Positions 48,994 through 58,273 of a DNA stretch of 64,000 bases are shown in pieces. A program made the position numbers and the translations under genes. Origin of the DNA: Pontiella sulfatireligans (GTDB lineage: Bacteria > Verrucomicrobiota > Kiritimatiellia > Kiritimatiellales > Pontiellaceae); the NCBI RefSeq assembly GCF_900890705.1, contig NZ_CAAHFH010000002.1:1054001-1118000 (forward strand), given 5' to 3'. The notes under the pieces are model-generated. The model had not been told where the DNA came from. It did not search any database and saw only the letters and a list, made by a program, of their open reading frames with translations. Numbering within the stretch: position 1 is the first letter of the stretch; each line of letters starts with the position of its first letter.

Positions 48994-50036
48994 AGCGTGC
49001 CTTGTCTAGTCTGTTGTTCGGGCTGGTTCTTCCAGCCTTTGGAGAGCCGCCCCCCGCCCCCAAGGGCTTCCGTTGGGAAGAAAACCCCCAATTCTCCGAT
49101 GAATTCGACGGCAACGCGCTCGACGCGAAAAAGTGGCACGACCATCACCCGCGCTGGAAAGGGCGCCCTCCCGCCCGGTTCATGCCGGAAAATGTTTCCG
49201 TTAGCGGAGGATGCCTGCGGCAGACCAACAGCATGCTAGACAAGCCGATCAGCGAGCGCGGCCAAGAATTCACCATTGGCGGCGCCGCCGTGGTTTCCAA
49301 GAAGGTCGAAGCGTTCTACGGCTACTACGAATGCCGGCTGAAGGCCTCAAACATTTCCATGTCGTCCACCTTCTGGATGAGCAACAGCGGACACCACTAC
49401 AAGGGGATTGGACGCATTTCGCAGGAGCTCGACATCCTCGAAACCGTCGGCGGCGCCAAGAACAACCCCAAATTCGCGACCTGCATGAATTCCAACACGC
49501 ATGTCTGGCACAACCGGGAAAAGCGCCAAGTAGGCAACAAGGCCCAGCTGCCCGGTGCATCCCACGAGGACTTCAACGTCTATGGCGCCTGGTGGGTCGA
49601 TGCCAACAAGGTTCGCTTCTACCTGAACAACAAATTCGTGGGCGAGGTGGAGTTCGACACCTCGCTCATCCCCCACCCGTTCGAGCACCCGATGCACATC
49701 AACATGGTCACCGAAACCTACGACTGGGAAACGCCGCCCACACCCGAAGAAGTCAACAATCCCGCAATCAACACCACGCTGATCGACTGGGTGCGCGCCT
49801 ACACCCTCGAACCGTCCGACGGCTCCATGGCGGACTGGAAGCTGAAGAAACTCCACAACGATTTCCGAGAATGGAAATCCGCGAACGGAAAGAGCACCAC
49901 CACCGCCAAGCTCGTCAAAGCCAAATACGGCTACGCCCACCTCGAAAAGAAAAACGGCAAGGAAATCAAGATCCCCATCAAGCTCCTCAGCGAAAATGAC
50001 CAAGCGCTGCTCGAGAAAGTCATGCTCTCGCAGTAG
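48990..50036 (+). CDS. Secreted GH16 galactanase with C-terminal SHD1-like domain
   Basis: 348 residues. Signal peptide MKRALSSLLFGLVLPAFGEP, then a GH16 jelly-roll (FSDEFDGNALDAKKWHDHHP, EFTIGGAAVVSKKVEAFYGY) with catalytic QELDILETVGG: nucleophile Glu146, Asp148, acid/base Glu151, the agarase/carrageenase-type motif. After ~residue 285 the tail (FREWKSANGKSTTTAKLVKA, LEKKNGKEIKIPIKLLSEND) resembles SLA1-homology domain 1, common in PVC secreted enzymes. Likely endo-cleaves agar, porphyran or kappa-carrageenan; exact specificity not readable. Confidence 0.88.
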   Translation: MKRALSSLLFGLVLPAFGEPPPAPKGFRWEENPQFSDEFDGNALDAKKWHDHHPRWKGRPPARFMPENVSVSGGCLRQTNSMLDKPISERGQEFTIGGAAVVSKKVEAFYGYYECRLKASNISMSSTFWMSNSGHHYKGIGRISQELDILETVGGAKNNPKFATCMNSNTHVWHNREKRQVGNKAQLPGASHEDFNVYGAWWVDANKVRFYLNNKFVGEVEFDTSLIPHPFEHPMHINMVTETYDWETPPTPEEVNNPAINTTLIDWVRAYTLEPSDGSMADWKLKKLHNDFREWKSANGKSTTTAKLVKAKYGYAHLEKKNGKEIKIPIKLLSENDQALLEKVMLSQ

Positions 50037-50116
50037 GAAGGGACAGCCCGCCTGGCTGTCCGCACGCGGGAGCGGTGCGCACGCACGGCTCGCCCGGCGG
50101 TCGAGCCCTACCCAAA

Positions 50117-51487
50117 CTACTTTAGGTGCGTCTTGAGGCCTTTACCGATGGAATAGACCTCGAATCCCATCTCAAACAGCGCATTGTGGTCAAGCATGTT
50201 GCGGCCGTCGAACAGGAAGGCCGGCTTCTGCATCGAATCGTAGATGCGCTGGTAGTCGAGTTCCCCGTATTGTTTCCAGTCCGTAAGCACAGCAACGGCG
50301 TGCGCGCCGAAGGCGGCCTTGTAGGGATCTTCTTCAAATTCAATCTGGTCGGCCAGCTCAGGCATTTCGAGCTTGGCGTTATCCATCGCCTCCGGATCGG
50401 AAACAACGATCGTGGCATGCTCGGAGGCCAGCTCGCGGCACACCTTGATGGCTGGGCTTTCACGGGTGTCGCCGGTGTCAGCCTTGAAGGCGAATCCGAA
50501 TACGGCAATACGCTTGTTAGCGATGGTGTTGAACATGTTGTGGAGCATGGTTTTGACGAATCGGGTTTCCTGATAATCGTTCATCGTGACGACCTGCCGC
50601 CAGTAGTTGGCCGGCTCCGGGAGCCCATAAGACTCGCATAGATAGACCAGGTTGAGGATGTCTTTCTTGAAGCACGATCCGCCAAACCCGATGCTGGCTT
50701 TGAGGAATTTAGGCCCAATGCGGCTGTCGGTTCCGATGGCGTGGGCGACTTCGCCAACGTCGGCCTCGGTGGCTTCGCACAAGGCGGAGATGGCGTTTAT
50801 CGAGCTGACGCGCTGCGCGAGGAAGGCGTTAGCGGTGAGCTTGGAAAGTTCGGACGACCACAGGTTGGTGGTCAGGATGCGTTCGCGCGGAATCCAAGTG
50901 GCGTAGATCTCGGCCAGCGTCTGCAGCGCCTTTTGCCCGGTCTCGGTTTCGTGCCCGCCAATCAGTACGCGGTCGGGGCATTCGAGATCTTCAATCGCAG
51001 TGCCTTCCGCCAGGAACTCGGGATTGGAAAGCACTTCAAAATGGACGGGGTTGTCGCCGGCGTGCAGCACGCGTTCCATGGCCTCGGCGGTGCGCACAGG
51101 CAAAGTGCTCTTTTCCACGATGATCTTGTCGGAGATGGAGACTTCCTTGATGCGACGGGCGCACAGCTCCCAATACTGCAGGTCGGACGCGCAACCGGCG
51201 CCTTCACCGAAGGTTTTGGTCGGCGTGTTGACGCTCACGAAAATAATGTCGGCATCGCGGATACCCTGGTCGACGTCGGTCGAGAAAAAGAGGTTGCGGC
51301 CGCGCGCTTCCTTCACGACCCCCAGTAGGCCGGGTTCGAAGATGGGCAGGTCGTCGGTCTGCCAGGCGGCGATGCGCTTTTCGTTGATGTCCACCACGTT
51401 CACTTGAACGTCGGGGCATTGCTTGGCGATCATCGCCATAGTGGGGCCGCCGACATAACCGGCTCCGATGCAGCAGATTTTAGTCAT
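50117..51487 (-). CDS. ugd: UDP-glucose 6-dehydrogenase
   Basis: 456 residues. Oxidises UDP-glucose to UDP-glucuronate with NAD+. N-terminal Rossmann fold (ICCIGAGYVGGPTMAMIAKQ), VSVNTPTKTFGEG, catalytic Cys272 in GFGGSCFKKDILNLVYLC, and the C-terminal UDP-binding domain (FGFAFKADTGDTRESPA). The length and sequence resemble the eukaryotic-type Ugd more than the short bacterial type. Upstream of it on the same strand is DUF4404. Confidence 0.95.
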   Translation of the reverse strand: MTKICCIGAGYVGGPTMAMIAKQCPDVQVNVVDINEKRIAAWQTDDLPIFEPGLLGVVKEARGRNLFFSTDVDQGIRDADIIFVSVNTPTKTFGEGAGCASDLQYWELCARRIKEVSISDKIIVEKSTLPVRTAEAMERVLHAGDNPVHFEVLSNPEFLAEGTAIEDLECPDRVLIGGHETETGQKALQTLAEIYATWIPRERILTTNLWSSELSKLTANAFLAQRVSSINAISALCEATEADVGEVAHAIGTDSRIGPKFLKASIGFGGSCFKKDILNLVYLCESYGLPEPANYWRQVVTMNDYQETRFVKTMLHNMFNTIANKRIAVFGFAFKADTGDTRESPAIKVCRELASEHATIVVSDPEAMDNAKLEMPELADQIEFEEDPYKAAFGAHAVAVLTDWKQYGELDYQRIYDSMQKPAFLFDGRNMLDHNALFEMGFEVYSIGKGLKTHLK

Positions 51488-51505
51488 TACCTCTCTCCTT
51501 CTTCA

Positions 51506-51757
51506 TTAAATCCCAAGATTGCTGAGCGCCGTCGTCACCTGATTGATCAACGCGGTGATGCGCGGATGCTCAACTTCAAACTCTTCGGCCTCTCTTTGCA
51601 AGGTTTGTACCAACTCTTGCACAGCTTCGGGGGTATAGCGCTCGATGCCGTCCTTGGCCTGTTCCAGCTTTTCTTCAAACTGGCTAGTTTCTTCCGGCGT
51701 CTGAGCTAGCTCGCTCTTCAGTTCGGCAATCGATTTTTTGACTTCCTTGTGCGACAT
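51506..51757 (-). CDS. DUF4404 family small protein
   Basis: 83 residues from ATG 51757 (MSHKEVKKSIAELKSELAQT, with GAAGGGG upstream). A short helical, glutamate-rich protein ending in EFEVEHPRITALINQVTTAL then SNLGI, the DUF4404 C-terminal signature. Likely a two-helix coiled coil. Function unknown. Lies 18 bp before ugd in the same orientation and may be co-transcribed. The longer frame to 51814 has no support. Confidence 0.8.
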   Translation of the reverse strand: MSHKEVKKSIAELKSELAQTPEETSQFEEKLEQAKDGIERYTPEAVQELVQTLQREAEEFEVEHPRITALINQVTTALSNLGI

Positions 51758-51853
51758 GGTGACCCCTTCGTTGTTTGGTTGTAAGCAGCCGAATATGCGT
51801 TTTAATCGGCGCAATCGCCAGTCTTTATAAGCAAATTTGTGCGCACCGCCCGC

Positions 51854-53098
51854 TTACTTGTTTCTCATAACGCTCTCATAAACGGAACGAATGGAATCCG
51901 CCGCCACGGACCAGCTGTATTTGGCCGAGACCTCTGTAAAAGCGTTTGCCGAAAGGCGGCCCCGGAGCGCCTCGTCATCCGCCAGCCGACCCATGCAGTC
52001 GGCCAGCACCGGTTCATCACCCGGCTCCGCGAGCAAAATATTTTCTTCGTGCTCCGCAAAGCCGGGGATGCCGCCAACGCGGCAAGCCGTTACCGGAATG
52101 CCGGCCGCCCACGCCTCCAGCACCGCAATGCCGAAGGGTTCGTGATGCGAGGGAAGCACAAACTGCTCGGCCGCCGCGTAGGCGCTCGGCAGCAAAGGAT
52201 CACCAGGCGACAACCCCTCGATCAGCTTGACCCGACCGGCGAGATCCAACCGTTCGACCTCGGCGACGACCTCATCGCGGTAGGCCTCGACCGTGACCGG
52301 CCCGATGAGCACCAGCCGATGATCGGGATGATGCTGGGCGAAACGGGCAAAAGCGCGCACCAGCCCGAGCTGGTTTTTTTGATAGTCGATGCGCGCGACG
52401 CACAGCACGATCTTTTCTGTGGATTGAAAGCCGAAGGCTTCGCGGAACAACGTCGCGTCCGCACCGGCAAAACGCGGAATATCGACTCCGTTGGGTACAT
52501 AGAGCACCGACTTGCCCGGGAAACGGCGCTGCACCTCCGCCCGCTCGTTTTCGCCCACGCAAATGATTGCATCAGCATCCTTGAGCACCCGGCGCGCGCC
52601 GAGAAGAAGGCCAAACGCCCTGCCCCACTCCAGCTTGCCCTTGAACGGCGCCATCATTTGGCGGTTTTGCTCGGCCGGCACCGTGAAGCATCCGCCGTGG
52701 ATGCTCACGACATAGGGAATGCCCTTCAAGCGCGCCGCTGTACGCACCATCCCGCCGAGCCGGTGCTGCACGTGAACGTGAATAAGCGAGAGGTTCTTCT
52801 CGCGCAGCAATCCGAAAAAGAGCGGAAGCGAGAGCGGGCTGCCGCCTTTGAGCCTAAGCTGGCCCTTCGCCTCTGCAGACAGCCCAAACCAGGGGAAGAC
52901 ATAACGGAAGCGCTTTACCGGAATCCCGTCGAGAACTTCGTCGCCCGGCGCAGAAAACATCGCTGTACAAAAAACAACGCTCTCCACGCCCTGCCGGGCC
53001 AGCTCGCGGGCGACGTTGAAAACAACGCTTTCGGTTCCTCCCCATTTATCAGGGAAAGCCCGCCGCATCACATGAACCGTTTTTTTCAACTCCGCCAT
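51854..53098 (-). CDS. GT4-family glycosyltransferase
   Basis: 414 residues from ATG 53098 (MAELKKTVHVMRRAFPDKWG). N-terminal GT-B half with KWGGTESVVFNVARELARQG; C-terminal half with the E-x7-E region HHEPFGIAVLEAWAAGIPVT and VLCVARIDYQKNQLGLVRAF. Uses a nucleotide-sugar donor, probably for lipopolysaccharide or exopolysaccharide. Substrate unknown. Weak ribosome site. Ugd, DUF4404 and this gene are all on the minus strand, so they might supply a glucuronate-containing polymer. Confidence 0.88.
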   Translation of the reverse strand: MAELKKTVHVMRRAFPDKWGGTESVVFNVARELARQGVESVVFCTAMFSAPGDEVLDGIPVKRFRYVFPWFGLSAEAKGQLRLKGGSPLSLPLFFGLLREKNLSLIHVHVQHRLGGMVRTAARLKGIPYVVSIHGGCFTVPAEQNRQMMAPFKGKLEWGRAFGLLLGARRVLKDADAIICVGENERAEVQRRFPGKSVLYVPNGVDIPRFAGADATLFREAFGFQSTEKIVLCVARIDYQKNQLGLVRAFARFAQHHPDHRLVLIGPVTVEAYRDEVVAEVERLDLAGRVKLIEGLSPGDPLLPSAYAAAEQFVLPSHHEPFGIAVLEAWAAGIPVTACRVGGIPGFAEHEENILLAEPGDEPVLADCMGRLADDEALRGRLSANAFTEVSAKYSWSVAADSIRSVYESVMRNK

Positions 53099-53234
53099 AC
53101 CACTGAATATAGAGCAAACCACCAACGCGTGGAAGTCCAAGTTGACCGAGACGAATTCGCAGGCGAATTCGCCGGCGTGTTTTTGTTTGCCGAATCTTTG
53201 ACTAACCCTATAGTTTTGTGATTTGGATTATTTT

Positions 53235-55718
53235 ATGTCGATTTGCTTCCATCGTTTGATTTTGAGCCTCAGCACAGGGTTGCTGGTTGGCGCAGCGTGC
53301 GCCCAGCCACTCAGCGAACGGAACCGCGATTACCTCGAACGGCACGGAGAAATCGTTATCGTCTCCCAGCCGAGCCACGCACCGTTCGAGTTTGTCCGCA
53401 AGAAGCATCTCAGCGGCATGAACGTCGAGTTGCTGCAATGGATCGCGGCGGACATGGGCCTACGGATCCGCTTCGAAACCGCCCCATTGGCAGAAGCCAT
53501 GGAGATGGTCAAAACGGGCAAGGCCGATGCCCTCAGCAGCATCTTTTTCTCCGACTCGCTCGACGCCGATTTCGACTTTACCGACGTCATCAAGGTCACC
53601 CCCGTCACCCTCTATGTCCACAACGACCGCAGCGACATTACCGGCATCGAAAGTTTGGAGGGCCGGCGGGCGGCCATCATGGGCTCTGGCCACGTCCTGG
53701 AAATCCTGCAGCAAAAGAACATTTCCTGCAAAACGCGGTTTGTGTCCACGACGATGGAATGCATCAAGCTGGTGGAGACCGGGCAGGTGGACGCCATGAT
53801 TGCGAACGAGCTGGTCACCCAGCACTACATGTATTCCACGGGAAAGAGCGAGCTGAAGATCGCGGGCGACCCGCTCTTCAACGTACGGCTCTGCATGGCG
53901 GTGAAAGCGGGCAACCGCGAGCTGCTCAACATTCTCAACAAGGGCATTGCCGAGGCACAGCGGAGCGGCACCCTTAACCGCATCCAGGCCAAGTGGGTGG
54001 GATCGGCATATTCGAACGATCCGCCGCCGCACGGAACCCTGTTCAAAGCCGTAGCGGCTGTGCTGATGGCAGTGCTCATTGTTTTGTTTCTATTTCTGGC
54101 ATGGAACCGCAAGCTGCAACAAAAAGTGGCGGAGCGGACCCGGCAGTATGCCGACAGCGAAGACCGCCTGCGGCAGATTTTTGAAAATTCGCCGGACGCC
54201 GTCTTTGTGCTCGAAAAAGACGGAACCATCGTCAGCGCCAACGCCCGCGCCTGCAAAAGCCTGAAAATGTCCAAGCAGGAGCTGCTCGCTAAAACCATCT
54301 ACGATCTCGCGCCATCCGCCCTCTACGATGAAGTGGCCGGCAACATGGCGCAATGGTTTTCCGGCAAACTGACGCAATGCGAAGGCGCGGCGCTTGCTGC
54401 AGACGGCTCGGTGAGCCCGATCGAAATGACCGGAACCCTTCAGCAGCTGGGTGGCCGCCAAGTGCTGCAGCTGCACGCACGCGACATCACCCTGCGCAAA
54501 GAGGCCGAAGAAAAAATCCACGCCGCGCGGTCCATGGCGGAGGACGCCAAAGAAATGGCGGAGCACGCCCGCGAAATCGCCGAAAACGCCAGCCAGGCTA
54601 AAAGCGAATTTCTCGCCAACATGAGCCACGAAATCCGCACGCCGCTCAACGGCATTGTCGGCATGGCGCAGCTCCTCTCCGACAACAAACTGAACAACGA
54701 ACAAAAAAACTGCATCGAGACCATTCAGCAATCCTCCGCCGGACTGCTGAAAATCATCAACCACGTGCTTGATATTTCTAAAATCGAGGCGGGCCAAATG
54801 GATGTCCGCGAGACCCCCTTCGACATGCGCGAGCTCTGCGCCAACCTGTGGAGGCGCTTCCAGCCACAGGCTGAAAGCACCGGGATCAGTTTTAACTGCA
54901 ACTGCCAGGACGATGTGCCGCTCTACCTCGTCGGCGACGAAGGGCTGCTGGAGCAAATCCTCGTAAACCTTCTTGGAAATGCCCTGAGATTCACCCACAA
55001 AGGCTCGGTTACACTCAACATTGAATGCCACAAAAAAACTTCGGCAGGCGCTGAACTCTACTTCCAGGTCATCGATGCGGGCATCGGCATCTCGAAAGAA
55101 AAGCAGCGGACCATCTTCGAAAAATTCATTCAGGCCGACGGCTCGGCGAAACGGCTGTACGGCGGCACGGGGCTCGGCTTGGCCATTTGCAGGCAGCTCG
55201 TCGAGCTGATGGGCGGAAAAATCGGACTGATCAGCTCCATCGGCCAAGGCTCGACCTTCTACTTCAACCTCACCCTCTCGCAGGCCAACCGCCCGTCCGC
55301 CCTCAAGAAGCCTCAAAGCGAAACAGCAACCGTCGCGGAGCGCAAGGATGTGAAAATCCTGCTGGTGGAGGACAACAAAGTCAACCAGAGGGTGGCCATC
55401 GCCATTCTGCGCAAGGCCGGCTGCCAGGTGGATGCCGTGGACAACGGGCAGGACGCCATCCAGCAGATCCGCGAGCAGTCCTACAACCTTGTACTGATGG
55501 ACTGCCAAATGCCGGTGATGGACGGCTATGAGGCTACCGCGAAGATACGCTCCATGCCCGAACCGCTCTGCAGCATTCCCATCATCGCCATCACCGCCCA
55601 CGCCATGAAGGACGACGAACAGAAATGCATCAACAGCGGCATGGACGACTATATCCCGAAGCCCGTCAGCCGGCAGGCGCTCATCGACCTCATCAACAAG
55701 CATGCCCCTCTCCAATGA
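53235..55718 (+). CDS. BvgS-like hybrid histidine kinase
   Basis: 827 residues from ATG 53235. Signal peptide, then a periplasmic solute-binding (SBP_bac_3/Venus-flytrap) sensor (VIVSQPSHAPFEFVRKKHL, GSGHVLEILQQ), a transmembrane segment near residue 280 (AVAAVLMAVLIVLFLFLAW), PAS domain (~310-420), HisKA with phospho-His465 in SHEIRTPLN, HATPase (NLLGNALRFTH, GTGLGLAICRQLVELMGG) and a C-terminal receiver with phospho-Asp756 in LVLMDCQMPVMDGYEAT. Senses a periplasmic small molecule and relays phosphate. No separate response regulator is adjacent. Its stop overlaps the YcgN gene (ATGA). Confidence 0.95.
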   Translation: MSICFHRLILSLSTGLLVGAACAQPLSERNRDYLERHGEIVIVSQPSHAPFEFVRKKHLSGMNVELLQWIAADMGLRIRFETAPLAEAMEMVKTGKADALSSIFFSDSLDADFDFTDVIKVTPVTLYVHNDRSDITGIESLEGRRAAIMGSGHVLEILQQKNISCKTRFVSTTMECIKLVETGQVDAMIANELVTQHYMYSTGKSELKIAGDPLFNVRLCMAVKAGNRELLNILNKGIAEAQRSGTLNRIQAKWVGSAYSNDPPPHGTLFKAVAAVLMAVLIVLFLFLAWNRKLQQKVAERTRQYADSEDRLRQIFENSPDAVFVLEKDGTIVSANARACKSLKMSKQELLAKTIYDLAPSALYDEVAGNMAQWFSGKLTQCEGAALAADGSVSPIEMTGTLQQLGGRQVLQLHARDITLRKEAEEKIHAARSMAEDAKEMAEHAREIAENASQAKSEFLANMSHEIRTPLNGIVGMAQLLSDNKLNNEQKNCIETIQQSSAGLLKIINHVLDISKIEAGQMDVRETPFDMRELCANLWRRFQPQAESTGISFNCNCQDDVPLYLVGDEGLLEQILVNLLGNALRFTHKGSVTLNIECHKKTSAGAELYFQVIDAGIGISKEKQRTIFEKFIQADGSAKRLYGGTGLGLAICRQLVELMGGKIGLISSIGQGSTFYFNLTLSQANRPSALKKPQSETATVAERKDVKILLVEDNKVNQRVAIAILRKAGCQVDAVDNGQDAIQQIREQSYNLVLMDCQMPVMDGYEATAKIRSMPEPLCSIPIIAITAHAMKDDEQKCINSGMDDYIPKPVSRQALIDLINKHAPLQ

Positions 55719-56143
55719 AGCCGTTCTGGGAAGCCAAAAAACTCCACGAGTTGGATCAAAACGAATGGGAAGCCCTCTGCGACGGCTGCGCCAAATGCTG
55801 TGTCCACAAACTGGAGGTCGAAGAGACCGGCAAAGTCCACTATACCTGCGTGGCCTGCCGCATGCTCGACATCAACACCTGCCGTTGCATGAACTATGAA
55901 AACCGGCACGAACTCGTCCCCGACTGCGCCATGCTCTCGGCCGGCAAACCCGAATATTTTGAATGGATGCCCGAAACCTGCGCCTACCGCCTAATGCACG
56001 AAGGACAGCCCCTGCCTGAATGGCACCCGCTCATCACCGGCGACCCGCGCTCCGTCCACGAACACGGCGCCTCCGCCCGCAAAAAGCTTATCCCTGAATT
56101 CCTCGCCGACGAAGCGCACCTCGAAAAATACATCGTTGATTAG
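55715..56143 (+). CDS. YcgN/UPF0260 cysteine-cluster protein
   Basis: 142 residues. WEALCDGCAKCCVHKLEVEE, CVACRMLDINTCRCMNYENR and PETCAYRLMHEG are the UPF0260/YkgJ-type cysteine cluster with seven or more Cys, matching E. coli YcgN. Probably binds zinc or an Fe-S cluster; biochemical function unknown. Overlaps the kinase stop by four bases, so it is translationally coupled. Confidence 0.93.
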   Translation: MKPFWEAKKLHELDQNEWEALCDGCAKCCVHKLEVEETGKVHYTCVACRMLDINTCRCMNYENRHELVPDCAMLSAGKPEYFEWMPETCAYRLMHEGQPLPEWHPLITGDPRSVHEHGASARKKLIPEFLADEAHLEKYIVD

Positions 56144-56217
56144 CCGCAGAACGCCGGAATCCATCCCTTAGTTCACTCCGGCATGAACATTGACGTATCT
56201 TATGCTCTTTATCTGGC

Positions 56218-56472
56218 ATGATGCAGGGAAAGAACAGAGCAGAAAATCAGCAATCTCAAGGCTTCACATTGGTTGAAGTCATGATCGGGGTTGCCGTCAT
56301 TGAGCTTTTGGCCAGCATTGGAATCCCCTCGTTCAGCAAGGCTCGGGAAGGAACCGCCACCAACACCTGCCGGAACAATCTGAGCCAAATGGGAACGGCT
56401 TGCTGCTACAACGGCCTAAATGAGCCCGCCGCCTGCGAGAGCGGCATCGCTTCACATACGCTGCAGCCCTAG
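56218..56472 (+). CDS. Short prepilin-like protein, possibly truncated
   Basis: 84 residues. QGFTLVEVMIGVAVIELLAS then IGIPSFSKAREGTATNTC is a type IV prepilin/pseudopilin N-terminus (G-F-T-L-V-E with Glu+5). Full pseudopilins are 120-180 residues, and the expected globular domain is cut short: after NNLSQMGTACCYNGLNEPAA the sequence is unlike the family. It may be a truncated or decayed copy. No pilus or secretion genes are adjacent. Confidence 0.6.
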   Translation: MMQGKNRAENQQSQGFTLVEVMIGVAVIELLASIGIPSFSKAREGTATNTCRNNLSQMGTACCYNGLNEPAACESGIASHTLQP

Positions 56473-56697
56473 CCCGATTGAGATCCCCGAAAAAATATAG
56501 CCCTCAAAAAAAACAGCGCATGGAAAGGGGAAGAACCATGCGCCGTTCTCGACATGCAATGCATGTCTCAGGGAGTTGTTGCATAGTGTTTGACTGCCCC
56601 CTACCGAAAAGGTTCAAAAAAACACGGCTTTTCCCCCGATTTATTTCATTGAGGCTGGAATACATGATACGCTTGCCGCAAAACGACAGGAAAATGA

Positions 56698-57087
56698 ATG
56701 ACGACAGACCGCAAATTTAAAATCGCCATGCTCATAATGGCACTGACTGTCGCCGTATTGTACGGCTTTGGGTGCCGGCTTATCTTTACTCAGGTTCAAC
56801 AGGTTGCGCGGGAAGCCCAGGCCTCCTACGGGGGCGAACCGGTTCCGGCCCTGATTGCCTTGGTTGAGGACGAACAGGCGCTTTTTGAAAAAAGAAACAC
56901 CGCCATCTGGGCGCTGGGACAGATTTGCGACAAACGGGCATTGCCGGCGCTGCAACGGCTCGAAACCAGCGAAATCCAGCATCCGCCCTACGATTCCACA
57001 TCGTACATCGTCCAATATTCAATTAAAAAGGCCCGCAAGCAAATCAACGGCTTTACCGTTACCCGCTGGATGTACCGCTGGCTGTAG
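56698..57087 (+). CDS. Membrane protein with HEAT-like region
   Basis: 129 residues. N-terminal transmembrane anchor (KIAMLIMALTVAVLYGFGCR), then a helical HEAT-repeat-like stretch (PALIALVEDEQALFEKRNTA, IWALGQICDKRALPALQR). AGGA lies just upstream of the start. Directly upstream (1 bp) of the RluA-type gene, so co-transcription is likely. Role unknown. Confidence 0.75.
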   Translation: MTTDRKFKIAMLIMALTVAVLYGFGCRLIFTQVQQVAREAQASYGGEPVPALIALVEDEQALFEKRNTAIWALGQICDKRALPALQRLETSEIQHPPYDSTSYIVQYSIKKARKQINGFTVTRWMYRWL

Positions 57088-57088
57088 A

Positions 57089-57976
57089 ATGATCATCCGA
57101 GAAACCCATCTTGTTCCTGAAAACATACGCGATGTGCGCCTTTCGGACTATGCGCAGACGGCGTTCCCGTCGATCCCCTCCCGCAAAGGCGCTGCAAAGG
57201 CGGTTAAACGGGGTGAAATTTTGATGGATGGCGGTGTGGGCCAAAGTGGCGACTGGGTGCAAACGGGGCAGCTTCTTGAGCTGGTCGATCTACAGCAGCG
57301 CGTCCCAAAAACCTATCGACTGCCGTTGGAGGTGGTATTCGAAGACGACCATCTGGCGATAATCAACAAACCTCCGGGCATCGAGGTGAGCGGCAACAAG
57401 TTCAAAACCGTTGAAAATGCGCTGTGCGGCAGTCTGGCGTCCTCATCGGCGGCGGATGCCCTGCCCTGGCCTCGGCCGGTGCATCGGCTGGATTATTCCA
57501 CCAGCGGCTTGCTGTTGGCGGCCAAAACCGCCGGCGCACAGGTTTTTCTGGGCCGGCAGTTTGAGGAACGCCAAGTCCACAAGCGCTATTGCGCCGTGGT
57601 GGCGGGCCGAATGGAAGCATCGGGGGAAATTGACGAACCGGTGGACGGTCTTCCTGCCCTCAGCACCTATGTTGTGCACGAGACGGTTCCATCGCTCCGC
57701 AGCGGGCACCTCACTTTGGTTGACTTATTTCCATCCACGGGCCGAACACACCAGCTTCGCATTCATATGGCCTCCATCAACCACCCGATCGTCGGCGACC
57801 AGAAATACGGCACGGCCGGAAACGTGCTGAAAGGCAAAGGGCTTTTTCTCGCATCGATTGAACTCCGGTTCGTGCATCCCGCAAGTCAGGAAAAACTGGC
57901 CATATCCATCGATGCCCCCCCAAAGTTCGACTCACTGCTCCGGCGGGAACAAGCCCGCTGGGCCAAATTTCACTGA
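57089..57976 (+). CDS. RluA-family pseudouridine synthase
   Basis: 295 residues from ATG 57089. N-terminal S4-like RNA-binding part (SRKGAAKAVKRGEILMDGG), then the RluA catalytic core: HRLDYSTSGLLLAAK with catalytic Asp135, KRYCAVVAGRM, and TGRTHQLRIHMASINHPIVG. Converts uridine to pseudouridine in rRNA or tRNA; the target cannot be told. Residues after HRLD differ from the usual HRLDRDTSG. The frame extends further upstream but overlaps the previous gene. Confidence 0.88.
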   Translation: MIIRETHLVPENIRDVRLSDYAQTAFPSIPSRKGAAKAVKRGEILMDGGVGQSGDWVQTGQLLELVDLQQRVPKTYRLPLEVVFEDDHLAIINKPPGIEVSGNKFKTVENALCGSLASSSAADALPWPRPVHRLDYSTSGLLLAAKTAGAQVFLGRQFEERQVHKRYCAVVAGRMEASGEIDEPVDGLPALSTYVVHETVPSLRSGHLTLVDLFPSTGRTHQLRIHMASINHPIVGDQKYGTAGNVLKGKGLFLASIELRFVHPASQEKLAISIDAPPKFDSLLRREQARWAKFH

Positions 57977-58273
57977 GCACTACTGGAATCATCCGCAAAC
58001 AAAGCGCCAAAAAAGAATGCGACCGGCAACATTTATCCTATTTTCAGTTGCCCTCCAACCTTGGCTCTCGTAGGTTCCGTCGCAATATAAAGAACGGGCT
58101 GGATTATGGTTATGAAACTTTGCAATTCGCCAACATTATCAACTTCTGAGGAATCAGTTTTGCGCCGACCGCTGCTCCCATTTCACCTCCTGCGATCTCG
58201 GCAAAAGCTTTTGCTCCGGTTAAACAAGCGCCCGCATCTCCGTTGAATTTCGACGGGTGGGGGATCTGTTCTC
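57977..58273. other. 297-bp gap before the DUF985 gene
   Basis: No convincing gene. A minus-strand reading of about 48 codons (from ~58265 to ~58121: PSKFNGDAGACLTGAKAFAE, IAGGEMGAAVGAKLIPQK) has no start codon and could be a gene remnant or chance. No terminator-like hairpin with T run was seen. Confidence 0.4.

Noticed and set aside
58121..58265. Minus-strand 48-codon reading resembling a protein tail
   Set aside because: No start codon and a stop just upstream; could be chance. Mentioned only in the gap description.
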